Positions 34,272-42,322 of a DNA stretch of 64,000 nt are shown here, piece by piece. The notes beneath the pieces were generated by a model. That model was not told where the DNA came from and made no database searches. It saw nothing but the letters and a program-made list of their open reading frames with translations. A program made the translations under genes and the position numbers. The stretch's first letter is position 1. Every line of letters begins with the position of its first letter. Source of the DNA: Halalkalicoccus sp. NIPERK01 (GTDB taxonomy: Archaea; Halobacteriota; Halobacteria; Halobacteriales; Halalkalicoccaceae); NCBI RefSeq assembly GCF_030287405.1, contig NZ_JASVVV010000002.1:310001-374000 (forward strand). The letters are read 5' to 3'.

Positions 34272-35348
34272 ATGCTCGTCTCCCCGAAGGACGTCTACCA
34301 CACGCTCCGACAGCTCCGGTCGCTCGCAGAGGTCGAACGCGAGAGCTTCGAGTTCACGTCGCTGTCGCCCTCGGAACGGGCGTGGTACTGGCGGCGGGGC
34401 TTTCTGAGCCGATCGGCCGTCCTCTACGACTTCGAGACCTACGGCCACGAGGACTACCTCACCGACTACCAGCGCTACGTCCGGACCCGAGGAATCAACG
34501 GCCGCTTCGGCTACGCGCTCGACAACAAGCTCATGCTGTACGGCCTCCTGAGCGGCTTCTCCGATCGCCTGCCCGACCTCCACGGGATCATCAGCGACGG
34601 CACGTTCCGCTCGATCTCGATGGCGGGCGAGCGCGGCCCGACCCGCTCCGCGATCCGGTGGGCCGAGGACCTCGACGCGGGCGAGACGGTCGTCGTGAAG
34701 TGGGTGATCGGCGGGGGCGGCCACAGCGTCCTGTTGCTCACGCGCACCGACGATGGCTACCGGATCAACGGCGAGCGCGTCTCGCGGGGCGACCTCCGCG
34801 AGCGCTTCGAGGGGATGGACGACTACATCGTCACGGGCTTTTCCGAGCAGGCCGACTACGCCGACGCGTTCTACTCCGAGTCGACCAACACCGTCCGGGC
34901 GGTGACGATGTGGGACGTCGAACGCGACGAACCGTTCCTCGCGCGGGCGATCCACCGGATCGGGACGAGTAGTACAAAGCCGATGGACAACTGGTCGCAG
35001 GGCGCGCTCGGCGCGCTGATCGACCCCGAGACGGGCAAACTCGGCGAGGCCGTGACCTACCCCGAGAACGGCGAGCGCACGTGGCGCACGAGTCACCCCG
35101 ACACGGGGGCGCGAGTCGCGGGCGTCGAGATCCCCGACTGGGAGGCGATCCGGGAGGGGCTGCTCGACGTCGCGGATTCGGTGCCGTACCTCCCGTACGT
35201 CGGGTGGGACCTGGTGGTGACGGACGAGGGCGAGTTCGAGATCATCGAGGCGAACAACTACCCCGGCGTGAAGTCGCTTCAGGTCCACGGGCCGCTGTGT
35301 GCCGACGAGCGCGTCGAACGGTTCTATCGCGAACACGGCGTGCGGTGA
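34272..35348 (+). CDS. ATP-grasp enzyme (sugar-transfer-associated type)
   Basis: This 358-residue protein resembles the ATPgrasp_ST family. It has an N-terminal helical part, ALDNKLMLYGLL, VVKWVIGGGGHSVLLL in the ATP-clamp, KPMDNWSQGALGALID, and the C-terminal metal/ATP segment VGWDLVVTDEGEFEIIEANN ending in PGV. Related enzymes ligate amino acids or acids, often in envelope biosynthesis clusters. Here there is no glycan cluster beside it, so the substrate is unknown. It begins nine bases after a probable short leader, in a divergent pair with Nudix. Confidence 0.75.
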   Translation: MLVSPKDVYHTLRQLRSLAEVERESFEFTSLSPSERAWYWRRGFLSRSAVLYDFETYGHEDYLTDYQRYVRTRGINGRFGYALDNKLMLYGLLSGFSDRLPDLHGIISDGTFRSISMAGERGPTRSAIRWAEDLDAGETVVVKWVIGGGGHSVLLLTRTDDGYRINGERVSRGDLRERFEGMDDYIVTGFSEQADYADAFYSESTNTVRAVTMWDVERDEPFLARAIHRIGTSSTKPMDNWSQGALGALIDPETGKLGEAVTYPENGERTWRTSHPDTGARVAGVEIPDWEAIREGLLDVADSVPYLPYVGWDLVVTDEGEFEIIEANNYPGVKSLQVHGPLCADERVERFYREHGVR

Positions 35349-35399
35349 TTCGGTCGACTTTTGATGCCTGCGTGCGTCAGGAGTCGGTAGAACCCAGCC

Positions 35400-35726
35400 A
35401 TGACCTTCGTCACGAAACTCACGCTCCAGAGCGGGGACCGGGCGGTCCTCGACCGGGTCGTCGGGGAGATCGCAGACTTCGTCGAGCGAAAGGGCGCGGA
35501 GATGAAGGGGCCCCATCCGAGCCCCCCCGAGACGCTTCGCGTCCCGCAGCACAAACGAACTACGGGAGGAGAGACGTTCGGCTCGTGGTCCTACACCGTC
35601 TATACGCGCACCATCGAGATCGTCGGCCACGACGAGGTCGCCCGGCGGGTGACGGACCGCGACCTGCCGGCGGGCGTCCACCTCGGCGTCGAGGTCGAGC
35701 AGATCCGCCCGCTCGGATCGACCTGA
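35400..35726 (+). CDS. uS10-like ribosomal protein paralogue
   Basis: This 108-residue protein has the S10 fold pattern: VTKLTLQSGDRAVLDRVVGE, then GAEMKGPHPSPPETLRVP in the place of the canonical GPxPLPTKTLxVP loop, then YTRTIEIVGHDEVARRV. It is not the usual archaeal uS10, which is found next to elongation factor 1-alpha. It is a divergent second copy (uS10/mL48 family). It could be an alternate ribosomal subunit or a factor borrowing the fold. It sits alone, 51 bp after the ATP-grasp gene and 30 bp before the M20 gene. Confidence 0.75.
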   Translation: MTFVTKLTLQSGDRAVLDRVVGEIADFVERKGAEMKGPHPSPPETLRVPQHKRTTGGETFGSWSYTVYTRTIEIVGHDEVARRVTDRDLPAGVHLGVEVEQIRPLGST

Positions 35727-35756
35727 ATTAAGTAGCCGCCGCCCTTTCCCGCGGAC

Positions 35757-37028
35757 ATGAGCACGGACCACCTGATCGAGATCAGGCGCGACCTGCATCG
35801 CCACCCCGAACCCGCGTGGCGCGAGTTCTACACCACCTGCCGCATCGTCGAGGAGCTGGAGCGGATCGGCGTCTCCGACCTCTACGTCGGACGCGAGGCG
35901 ATCGCCACGGACGAACGGCTGGCCGTCCCCGACTCCGCGGAACTCGTCGAGTGGTTCCAACAGGCCCGAGAGGCGGGCGCGAAGGAGGACATCCTCGAAC
36001 GCCTCGACGGCGGCTACACGGGCTGTGTCGCCGTGGTCGAGCAGGGGGAGGGCCCCACGGTCGGCCTCCGGGTGGACATCGACGGCCTGCTCCGGGAAGA
36101 GAGCCGGGCCGACGAGCACGTCCCCGTCGTGGAGGGCTTTCGCTCCGAACACGAGGGCGCGATGCACGCCTGCGGGCACGACGCCCACGCGACCATCGGG
36201 CTGGGCGTGATCGAGGCGATCAAGGAAAGCGACTTCGAGGGCACCCTCAAGGTGTTCTTCCAGCCCGGCGAGGAGATGATCGCCGGGGGCAAGGCGATGG
36301 CAAAGAGCAGCCACCTCGCCGACGTCGAGTATCTCCTCGCGCTCCACATCGGCCTCGACCACCCCACCGGCGAGGTCGTCGCCGGAATCGACGACTTCCT
36401 GGCAGTCTCGCACCTCCACGCGGAGTTCTCCGGCGAACCCGCCCACGCCGGCGCGGAACCCGACGCCGGCGAGAACGCGGTCCAGGCGATGGCGACGGCG
36501 GTGAGCAACCTCTACGCGATCCCCCGGCACCACGACGGCGCGACCCGAGTGAATGCGGGCCAGGTCGGCGGCGGCACCGCCTCGAACATCATCCCCGAGC
36601 ACGCCTACATCGAGGGCGAGGTGCGCGGCCAGACGACCGAACTCATGGAGTACATGCGCGAGCGCGCCGAGCGCGTGCTCGAAAACGCCGCGGAGATGCA
36701 CGGCTGTGAGGTCTCGGTGGAGACGCGCGGCGAGGCCCCGAGCGCGAGGAGCGACGACACGCTGGTCGAGGTCGTCGGCGCGGTCGCACGCACCACGCCG
36801 GGCGTCGAGACGGTCCTCGATCGGGACGCGCTGGGCGGCAGCGAGGACGCGACCTACCTCATGCAGGAGGTCCAGAAAAACGGCGGGTATGCGAACTACG
36901 TCGGGATCGGTACGGACCACCCCGGCGGCCACCACACCGCGACGTTCGACGTCGACGAGGAGAGCATCGGTATCGGGATCGACGTGATCAGCCGCTCGAT
37001 CACCGAGATCGCGGCGACCCGTCCATAG
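35757..37028 (+). CDS. M20D amidohydrolase (aminobenzoyl-glutamate hydrolase-like)
   Basis: This 423-residue metallo-amidohydrolase begins RRDLHRHPEPAWREFYTT. It has a Cys-Gly-His-Asp metal motif (HACGHDAHATIGLG), FQPGEEMIAGG, a lid domain (about 215-330: EFSGEPAHAGAEPDAGENAV) and the C-terminal HPGGHHTATFD. An insertion of about 45 residues after residue 45, compared with short M20D proteins, resembles AbgB-type enzymes. The likely chemistry is hydrolysis of an N-acyl amino acid or aminobenzoyl-glutamate. It is upstream of the NhaC transporter but separated from it by a convergent gene. Confidence 0.82.
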   Translation: MSTDHLIEIRRDLHRHPEPAWREFYTTCRIVEELERIGVSDLYVGREAIATDERLAVPDSAELVEWFQQAREAGAKEDILERLDGGYTGCVAVVEQGEGPTVGLRVDIDGLLREESRADEHVPVVEGFRSEHEGAMHACGHDAHATIGLGVIEAIKESDFEGTLKVFFQPGEEMIAGGKAMAKSSHLADVEYLLALHIGLDHPTGEVVAGIDDFLAVSHLHAEFSGEPAHAGAEPDAGENAVQAMATAVSNLYAIPRHHDGATRVNAGQVGGGTASNIIPEHAYIEGEVRGQTTELMEYMRERAERVLENAAEMHGCEVSVETRGEAPSARSDDTLVEVVGAVARTTPGVETVLDRDALGGSEDATYLMQEVQKNGGYANYVGIGTDHPGGHHTATFDVDEESIGIGIDVISRSITEIAATRP

Positions 37029-37075
37029 CTTCCGACGGTCACGGACGGCTCTCGGACACCGGGATCACCGCGAGG

Positions 37076-37600
37076 TCAGTCGGCCGCCGCGGGCTGGACC
37101 TCGACCCGCTCGAGAACCGCCGAGAGCCACGCCGGCAGGTCGTCGGGGTAGCGCGCGGTGATGAGGTTCTCGTCGACGACGCACTCCTCGTCCCTGAAGG
37201 TCGCGCCGGCGTTCTCGATGTCGACCCGGATCGACCAGTAGCCGGTGACCTCCCGGCCCTCGAGGACGTCGGCGCTGATCAGCAACTGGGCACCGTGACA
37301 GACCGACGCGATGGGCTTTCCGGCGTCGTCGAACTCCCGGACGAGATCGACCGCCTCCTCGGCCTCCAATCGGAGGTCCTCGGGGGCGTGCCCGCCCGGC
37401 ACGACCAGTAGGTCGTACTCGTCTTCGCTCGCGTCCGAAATCGCGAGGTCGGCGTCCATCTCCTCGCCGATCTTGCCCGTGACGCTCTCACTGTCGGGCG
37501 TGGCGAGTGCGACGTCGAGGCCGGCCTCCTGAAGCCGGTAGTACGGGTAGGTCAGTTCGCTGTCCTCGAACCCGTCGGTGGTGACGATGAGCGCCTTCAT
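37076..37600 (-). CDS. DJ-1/PfpI family protein
   Basis: This 174-residue class I amidotransferase-like protein has the reactive Cys101-His102 in IASVCHGAQLL, with Glu12 in GFEDSELTYP. The family includes deglycases and chaperone-like stress proteins. VVPGGHAPEDLR precedes the nucleophile elbow. The start at 37600 gives MKALIVTTDGFE, the expected first strand. A TATATAAAG box (about 37658-37665 on this strand) lies about 60 bp upstream, which would leave a short leader. Confidence 0.88.
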   Translation of the reverse strand: MKALIVTTDGFEDSELTYPYYRLQEAGLDVALATPDSESVTGKIGEEMDADLAISDASEDEYDLLVVPGGHAPEDLRLEAEEAVDLVREFDDAGKPIASVCHGAQLLISADVLEGREVTGYWSIRVDIENAGATFRDEECVVDENLITARYPDDLPAWLSAVLERVEVQPAAAD

Positions 37601-37657
37601 AGCGCGTTCACCTACGGCCGCCAGCCACGAAACGAGCGCCACAGCCATCGCACCGTC

Positions 37658-37735
37658 TTTATATACCCGTGCCACCGAGTCGCCCGTTCGCACGCCTCAA
37701 TATCACCGTCGTTTATCTTTGAATGGGTATTTATT
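37658..37735. promoter_or_regulatory. Divergent promoter region, DJ-1 gene and nhaC
   Basis: TTTATATA (37658-37665) reads as a TATA box in either direction. GTATTTATT (37727-37735) lies 23-31 bp before the NhaC ATG at 37758, the right place for a leaderless nhaC transcript. Confidence 0.5.
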
Positions 37736-37757
37736 CCTCGAAGGCATAGCGCACTCG

Positions 37758-39230
37758 ATGGCAGAGATGGGCTTCATGCCGCGTTCGTACGAGGACATTC
37801 CCGCCGAGCGCCGTCCGTCGATGGGGCAGGCGCTCGTCCCGGTGATCGGGATGATCGCCTTCCTCCTGATCGGGTCGGTCGGCTTCGGGCTCGACCCGCA
37901 CATGCCGCTTCTGTGGGGCTGCGTTCTTACTGGTCTGGTGGGTCGGTACTGGCTGGGATATACGTGGGACGAGCTCTTCTCGGGGATCGCAGACAGCCTG
38001 CTGATGGGCATCCAGGCGATCCTCATCCTGTTCGTGATCTACATGCTGATCCCGACGTGGATCGGTTCGGGGACCATTCCGGGGCTGATCTACTACGGGC
38101 TTGAACTGCTCACACCCGCGGTCTTCCTGCCGGCGACCGCGCTGATCACGACCGTCTCGGCCTTTTCGATCGGCTCGTCGTGGACCACCGCCGCGACGCT
38201 CGGGGTCGCGCTCATGGGGATCGGACAGGGGTTAGGTGTCCCCGCGCCGATGACCGCCGGCGCGGTGCTGACGGGCGCGTACACCGGCGACAAGATCACG
38301 CCGCTTTCCGATACGACGAACCTCGCCGCGGCGGTCACGAGCACCGACCTGATGGAACACGTAAACACCATGCGCGTGGGCACCGGCCTCGCGCTGGGGA
38401 TCGCGCTGGTCGCCTACTCGATCCTCGGCCTGCGGATCTCCGGGGCCATCCCAGTAGAGCAGGTCGAGACCATCCAGTCGGGGATCCTCGCGGGCTACGA
38501 GGTCAATCCCCTCGTGTTCCTCCCGCTCGTGATCACGTTCGGGCTGGCGCTCGTGGGCTATCCGGCGCTCCCGGCGCTGGTCGCGGGGGTCTTCGCGGGC
38601 GTCGGGACCATGCTGCTCGTTCAAGGGGTTGGGTTCGCCGAGGCGTGGCAGATCGCCCAGTCGGGGACCGCCCCGGAAACGGGGACGGCGCTGGTCGACG
38701 ACCTGCTCGCGAGCGACGGGCTGAACGGCTCGGCGTGGACGGTCTCGATCGTCGTCGTCGCGCTCTCGCTCGGCGGGCTGCTCGAACGGACCGGAACGTT
38801 GGCCGCGCTGGCCAAGGGAATCGAGGGGTTCATCCACGGCGTCGCGGGGCTGACGGTCAGTACGGGCGTCTCGGCGTTCGCGATGAACGGGCTCGCGGGC
38901 CAGCAGTACATGAGCATCGTCATCCCGGCGATGACCTTTCGAGGAGTTTACGAGGAGTTCGGACTGGAGAGCAAGAACCTCTCGCGGGCGGTCGAGGCCG
39001 CCGGCACCACCACGAGCGTGCTGATCCCGTGGAACGCCGGCGGCGCATTCATGACCGCGACCCTCGGCGTCTCGCCGCTCGCCTACGGTCCCTACTACTT
39101 TCTGGGGTTTCTCTCGCCGGCGATCCTCGTGGTCATGGGGCTCACGGGGTGGAAGATCACCTACAAGGACGATGAAAACCCCGACGGGAGCGGCCCGCCG
39201 CCGAAACAGGCACCCGCCGACGGGGACTGA
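37758..39230 (+). CDS. nhaC: NhaC-type Na+/H+ antiporter
   Basis: This 490-residue, about 12-helix membrane protein belongs to the NhaC family. It has conserved TGAYTGDKITPLSDTTNLAA in the middle, WTTAATLGVALMGIG before it, and IPWNAGGAFMTATLG near the end. NhaC exchanges protons for Na+ or couples amino acid and organic ion transport. The ATG at 37758 is chosen by the TATA spacing and because the preceding 60 residues are polar and basic. A hairpin terminator follows. A contribution to salt and pH homeostasis is family inference. Confidence 0.86.
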   Translation: MAEMGFMPRSYEDIPAERRPSMGQALVPVIGMIAFLLIGSVGFGLDPHMPLLWGCVLTGLVGRYWLGYTWDELFSGIADSLLMGIQAILILFVIYMLIPTWIGSGTIPGLIYYGLELLTPAVFLPATALITTVSAFSIGSSWTTAATLGVALMGIGQGLGVPAPMTAGAVLTGAYTGDKITPLSDTTNLAAAVTSTDLMEHVNTMRVGTGLALGIALVAYSILGLRISGAIPVEQVETIQSGILAGYEVNPLVFLPLVITFGLALVGYPALPALVAGVFAGVGTMLLVQGVGFAEAWQIAQSGTAPETGTALVDDLLASDGLNGSAWTVSIVVVALSLGGLLERTGTLAALAKGIEGFIHGVAGLTVSTGVSAFAMNGLAGQQYMSIVIPAMTFRGVYEEFGLESKNLSRAVEAAGTTTSVLIPWNAGGAFMTATLGVSPLAYGPYYFLGFLSPAILVVMGLTGWKITYKDDENPDGSGPPPKQAPADGD

Positions 39231-39257
39231 GCCGTCGAACGAATCGATTGGCGGCTG

Positions 39258-39292
39258 ACCGCGAGCGTCTCCGGCGCTCGCGGAGCGGTTTT
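39258..39292 (+). terminator. Hairpin plus T-tract after nhaC
   Basis: CCGCGAGCG-N7-CGCTCGCGG (39258-39282, nine perfect pairs) is followed by AGCGGTTTTT. It lies 28 bp after the nhaC stop. A second dyad, GCGCGCC-GAA-GGCGCGC (39325-39341), lies 31 bp past the stop of the convergent reductase and may serve it. Confidence 0.5.
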
Positions 39293-39371
39293 TAGTGCAG
39301 GTTTTTCGAGAAGTGGTACCCGCAGCGCGCCGAAGGCGCGCAAGGATACCCGACGAGTAAAAAGGTGGGGG

Positions 39372-40790
39372 TTAGTACTTCGCTTCCGCGCCGGTCGTCT
39401 CGTAGATCCGGTCCATGATCGCGTCGCGCTCGCGTTGCCAGCCCGCGAGCGCCGAGGGTCGGTCCGGGTAGCGCTCGTAGTGGTCGAGCAGTTCGTCCGC
39501 GAGGCGCTTCGTCCGGTAGAAGTCGAGGATCGTCCCCCAGTGGCCGAAGCTGCCGATCGCGGCCTTGAGCTTGAGCTTCAGCCCGAAGTCCGTACTCCCC
39601 GAGTACAACGCTTCGGCGAGGTTCTCGCCGGGAAGGGAGACGAGCAGGCTCGTGAGATCGGAGACGTCGACCGCGGTCGCCATGACGTTGTAGACGTCGA
39701 GGGCGGCGTAACGCCCGCCGTAGTGGTCCATCACGCGCTCGTTGTAGTCCCAGAGCGCCGCCTCGCCGGTGTCGCCCGACTCGATCGCCCGAATGGCCTG
39801 CTCGCCCGCGTACTCGCCGGCGTAGGCCGCCCCCGCGATCCCTCCTCCCGTGGTCGGGTTGACGTGGCCCGCGGCGTCGCCGACCGCCATGAACCCCGGC
39901 GCGACCGCCGAATCGTAGGGCCGTCTCGTGGGGAGCGCGGCCCCGAGTTTGTCCGTCACCCTCGCGCCCTCGAACTCCGGGCGCTCGCGCAGGTCGCGTT
40001 TGAGGTCCTCGACCAACTCCATCGGCTCCTCGTTCATCTGGAAGCCGAGTCCGGCGTTGATCTCGGTGCCCGTCCGCGGGAAATACCAGAGGTATCCGGC
40101 GGCGCGTTTGGTCGGCTTGAAGACGAGCGCGTCCTTCCACTCGACCTCCTGTTCGACGTGGACGATTTCTCTGTATGCGGAACAGAACTGCGAGTAGGTG
40201 ACGTTCGTGTCGAACGTGGTATCGGCGAGGTCGGCCTTGTCCTGCAGGATCGAGAGCGCCCCGGCCCCGTCGATCGTGATCCCGGCCTCGACGGTCAGGG
40301 GCTCGCCCTTCCGGCGGGCCTTCAGCCCCGTGACCCGGTTCCCGTCCTGGATCACGTCCTGGACGACGGTGTCGTAGCAGAACTCCGCACCGGCCTCGTC
40401 GGCCCCCTCGATGATCGCCCTCCCGTACTCCCAGCGGTCGATCACCGCGAGCTCTCCGGGAACGGGAATCTCGAGGACGGTGTCGTGTTCCGGGAGTTCG
40501 AACCGGCCGTGATCGACCTCGGTGTTGGTCATCGCCCGGTCGAGTTTCGAGCGGGGGATCGCGTCGGGGAACTCGCCCGCGCCCTTGAGGGCGTCCCCGC
40601 AGGCGATGTGGCCCGCCTCCTCTCTCGTCTTTCGTTCGAGGACGAGGACGTCGTAGCCCTCGCTCGCGATCGTCGCCGCCGCGTAACAGCCCGCCGTGCC
40701 GGCCCCGACGACGGCGACGTCAACGGACCTCGAAGCGGTCCGTTTACCCGCCGAGGATTCCCCGTCGCCGTCGACCTCGCGTGCAGTCAT
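39372..40790 (-). CDS. Geranylgeranyl reductase family flavoprotein
   Basis: This 472-residue FAD protein resembles digeranylgeranylglycerophospholipid reductases, which saturate archaeal lipid chains. The FAD dinucleotide motif VAVVGAGTAGCYAA lies at about 24-37, the second FAD motif is GFMAVGDAAGHVNPTTGGG, and a substrate tunnel region contains YLWYFPRTG. The N-terminal 20 residues are a polar extension. Haloarchaea have several paralogues, so the target (membrane lipids or a polyprenyl or menaquinone chain) is uncertain. It is divergent from the ferredoxin, a plausible electron donor. Confidence 0.86.
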   Translation of the reverse strand: MTAREVDGDGESSAGKRTASRSVDVAVVGAGTAGCYAAATIASEGYDVLVLERKTREEAGHIACGDALKGAGEFPDAIPRSKLDRAMTNTEVDHGRFELPEHDTVLEIPVPGELAVIDRWEYGRAIIEGADEAGAEFCYDTVVQDVIQDGNRVTGLKARRKGEPLTVEAGITIDGAGALSILQDKADLADTTFDTNVTYSQFCSAYREIVHVEQEVEWKDALVFKPTKRAAGYLWYFPRTGTEINAGLGFQMNEEPMELVEDLKRDLRERPEFEGARVTDKLGAALPTRRPYDSAVAPGFMAVGDAAGHVNPTTGGGIAGAAYAGEYAGEQAIRAIESGDTGEAALWDYNERVMDHYGGRYAALDVYNVMATAVDVSDLTSLLVSLPGENLAEALYSGSTDFGLKLKLKAAIGSFGHWGTILDFYRTKRLADELLDHYERYPDRPSALAGWQRERDAIMDRIYETTGAEAKY

Positions 40791-40815
40791 GTGCCCCTTT
40801 GTCCCCGCAACCGGG

Positions 40816-40876
40816 AAAACGCTTTAGGTCGGATTCGGTCGTTCCGTCGCCGACACGACGGGAGATAAAGCGTTTT
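40816..40876. promoter_or_regulatory. Mirror-image divergent promoters, reductase and ferredoxin
   Basis: The 11-mer TAAAGCGTTTT occurs on both strands: the minus copy at 40816-40826 and the plus copy at 40866-40876. Each lies 26-36 bp upstream of its own start (40790 minus, 40902 plus), so both can be TATA regions. Identical promoters would give matched expression. Confidence 0.6.
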
Positions 40877-40901
40877 GGACGAGTTGACTGTAGGGGTGGC
40901 T

Positions 40902-41252
40902 ATGGCCACCTACACCGTCGAGTTCGTCGGCACCGACGAGACGATCGAGGTCACGGACAAACAGACGGTCCTCTCGCGGTGCATCGAGGAGGGGATCGCC
41001 CAGGAGTACTCCTGTCGGGTGGGGATGTGTCTGGCGTGTACCGCCGAGATCGTCGAGGGCGAGGTGACCCAGCCCGCCGCGCGCGGCCTCACCGAGGAGG
41101 AAGCCGAGGGGTTCGCGCTGACGTGTATGGCCCGCCCGCAGTCGGACCTGAAACTCGACCGCGGGAAGTACCCCCCGAGCATCGCCGTCGACGAATGCGC
41201 GAACCACACCGTCAACGGGTCGGGATCGGGCCCCGCCGCTGCCGACGATTAG
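40902..41252 (+). CDS. Plant-type 2Fe-2S ferredoxin
   Basis: This 116-residue ferredoxin has ligands Cys38, Cys43, Cys46 and Cys75 (SCRVGMCLAC, then LTCMARP). It carries an acidic surface and a C-terminal extension of about 30 residues. It is shorter than the classic haloarchaeal ferredoxin, lacking its N-terminal domain insertion. It is likely an electron carrier. The ATG at 40902 is 26 bp after the TAAAGCGTTTT box. The neighbouring GGR flavoprotein on the other strand is a candidate partner. Confidence 0.9.
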   Translation: MATYTVEFVGTDETIEVTDKQTVLSRCIEEGIAQEYSCRVGMCLACTAEIVEGEVTQPAARGLTEEEAEGFALTCMARPQSDLKLDRGKYPPSIAVDECANHTVNGSGSGPAAADD

Positions 41253-41719
41253 TCGTTCTCGCGCCGTCTGATCGCCGCGACCGTGTTCTGGACGTACTTG
41301 ATCGCCGTCGCGATCGCCATCAACCCGCCCATCAGTTCCTGTTGGCTCGCGCCGTCCGAGTAGACCCGGTGTTCGAACTGGATCGAGTCGACGTTCGGGA
41401 ACTCCGTCGAGGTTTCCTCCTCGTCGAGGAAGGTGTAGAAGCCGGGCGTCGCGGCGAAGACGGGGCCGATGCGGGCGAGCAGTTCGTATCGCTGCTCGGG
41501 GTCGGCGATCACCGCCGCGGTGCGCTCGGTGTCGAACGCCGCCCGTCCGACGATTCTGAGGGGGCCCCACGTGTCCTCCTTGATGACGTTGAGCGGGATG
41601 TGCGAGAGGCGACACTGGACGCTGAACTCCGCGGCGTTCTCGGTGGTCCGCTCGACGTCCCGGACGACGCGGTCGTCGAGCCACTTCTCGACCTGCTCTG
41701 CGCTGATGTCGTCGACCAT
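41249..41719 (-). CDS. Conserved archaeal protein (DUF2299-like)
   Basis: This 156-residue soluble protein begins SAEQVEKWLDDRVVRDVERT and alternates strands with FSVQCRLSHIPLNVIKED in the middle. It ends in a helix (IATAIKYVQNTVAAIRRR). It resembles DUF2299, which has a secretion-chaperone-like fold, but this is from memory. It overlaps the ferredoxin by 4 bases tail to tail. The function is unknown. Confidence 0.6.
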   Translation of the reverse strand: MVDDISAEQVEKWLDDRVVRDVERTTENAAEFSVQCRLSHIPLNVIKEDTWGPLRIVGRAAFDTERTAAVIADPEQRYELLARIGPVFAATPGFYTFLDEEETSTEFPNVDSIQFEHRVYSDGASQQELMGGLMAIATAIKYVQNTVAAIRRREND

Positions 41720-41815
41720 GCTGGGCCCTTCGCGGGCCGACACTAAAGGCTCGATCCTGCACCTGCCGGTCCTCGGGGGGTGAAGGGCTATCCCGCCACG
41801 GGTCGTAGGTCGACC

Positions 41816-42322
41816 ATGCCACGGGTCGAGCAACTGTTCATCGCGCGGGAGGACTCCGCCCCGATGGAGCCCCTCGAAGGGATCGAGGCAGTCGAGGGCG
41901 GACTGGAGGGGGATCGCTACCGGACGGGCAAGGGCTACTACTCGCCGTTCGACGTCTGTGAGGTGACGCTGATCGAGGGCGAGGCGATCGACGAAATAGT
42001 AGAGGAGTTCGACATCGACCTCTCCGACGGGAGACACCGCCGCAATATCGTCACCCGCGGGGTCGAGGTCCACGACCTGCTGGGGGCGACCTTTTCCGTC
42101 GGCGAGGCGGTCCTCCGGGGCACGCGCCCGCGCCCGCCGTGTGCCCACGTCGAGCGGGTCGCCGGCGAGGACGGGGTCGCCCGCGCGCTGAAGAACGGAC
42201 GCGGCGGGGTCTGTGCGAACGTCGTCGAACCCGGTTCGATCGGGGTGGGCGACGAGATCGAAGTGCTCGAAGAGGACGCCCGGACGGTGGGCCGGAAGAT
42301 CGCCGACAGACTGGGCCTCTAG
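41816..42322 (+). CDS. MOSC-domain protein
   Basis: This 168-residue protein is a MOSC (molybdenum cofactor sulfurase C-terminal) domain. It shows GLEGDRYRTGKGYYSP, then the ELTLI-like CEVTLIEGEAID, RRNIVTRGVEV, and the conserved Cys in RPRPPCAHVE plus GGVCANVVEPG. MOSC proteins bind Moco or carry sulfur to metal centres. Single-domain members may be carriers. The start is the ATG at 41816; an upstream GTG gives no extra conserved sequence. It is convergent with acetamidase (4-base overlap). Confidence 0.85.
   Translation: MPRVEQLFIAREDSAPMEPLEGIEAVEGGLEGDRYRTGKGYYSPFDVCEVTLIEGEAIDEIVEEFDIDLSDGRHRRNIVTRGVEVHDLLGATFSVGEAVLRGTRPRPPCAHVERVAGEDGVARALKNGRGGVCANVVEPGSIGVGDEIEVLEEDARTVGRKIADRLGL

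Noticed and set aside
33687-36935. A 1082-codon open frame on the minus strand
   Set aside because: It is antisense to the ATP-grasp, uS10-like and M20 genes with clear family motifs; high GC keeps the antisense frame open.
35757-39230. An AbgAB-AbgT-type operon
   Set aside because: The M20D gene and the transporter are separated by a convergent DJ-1 gene, and the transporter is NhaC rather than AbgT.
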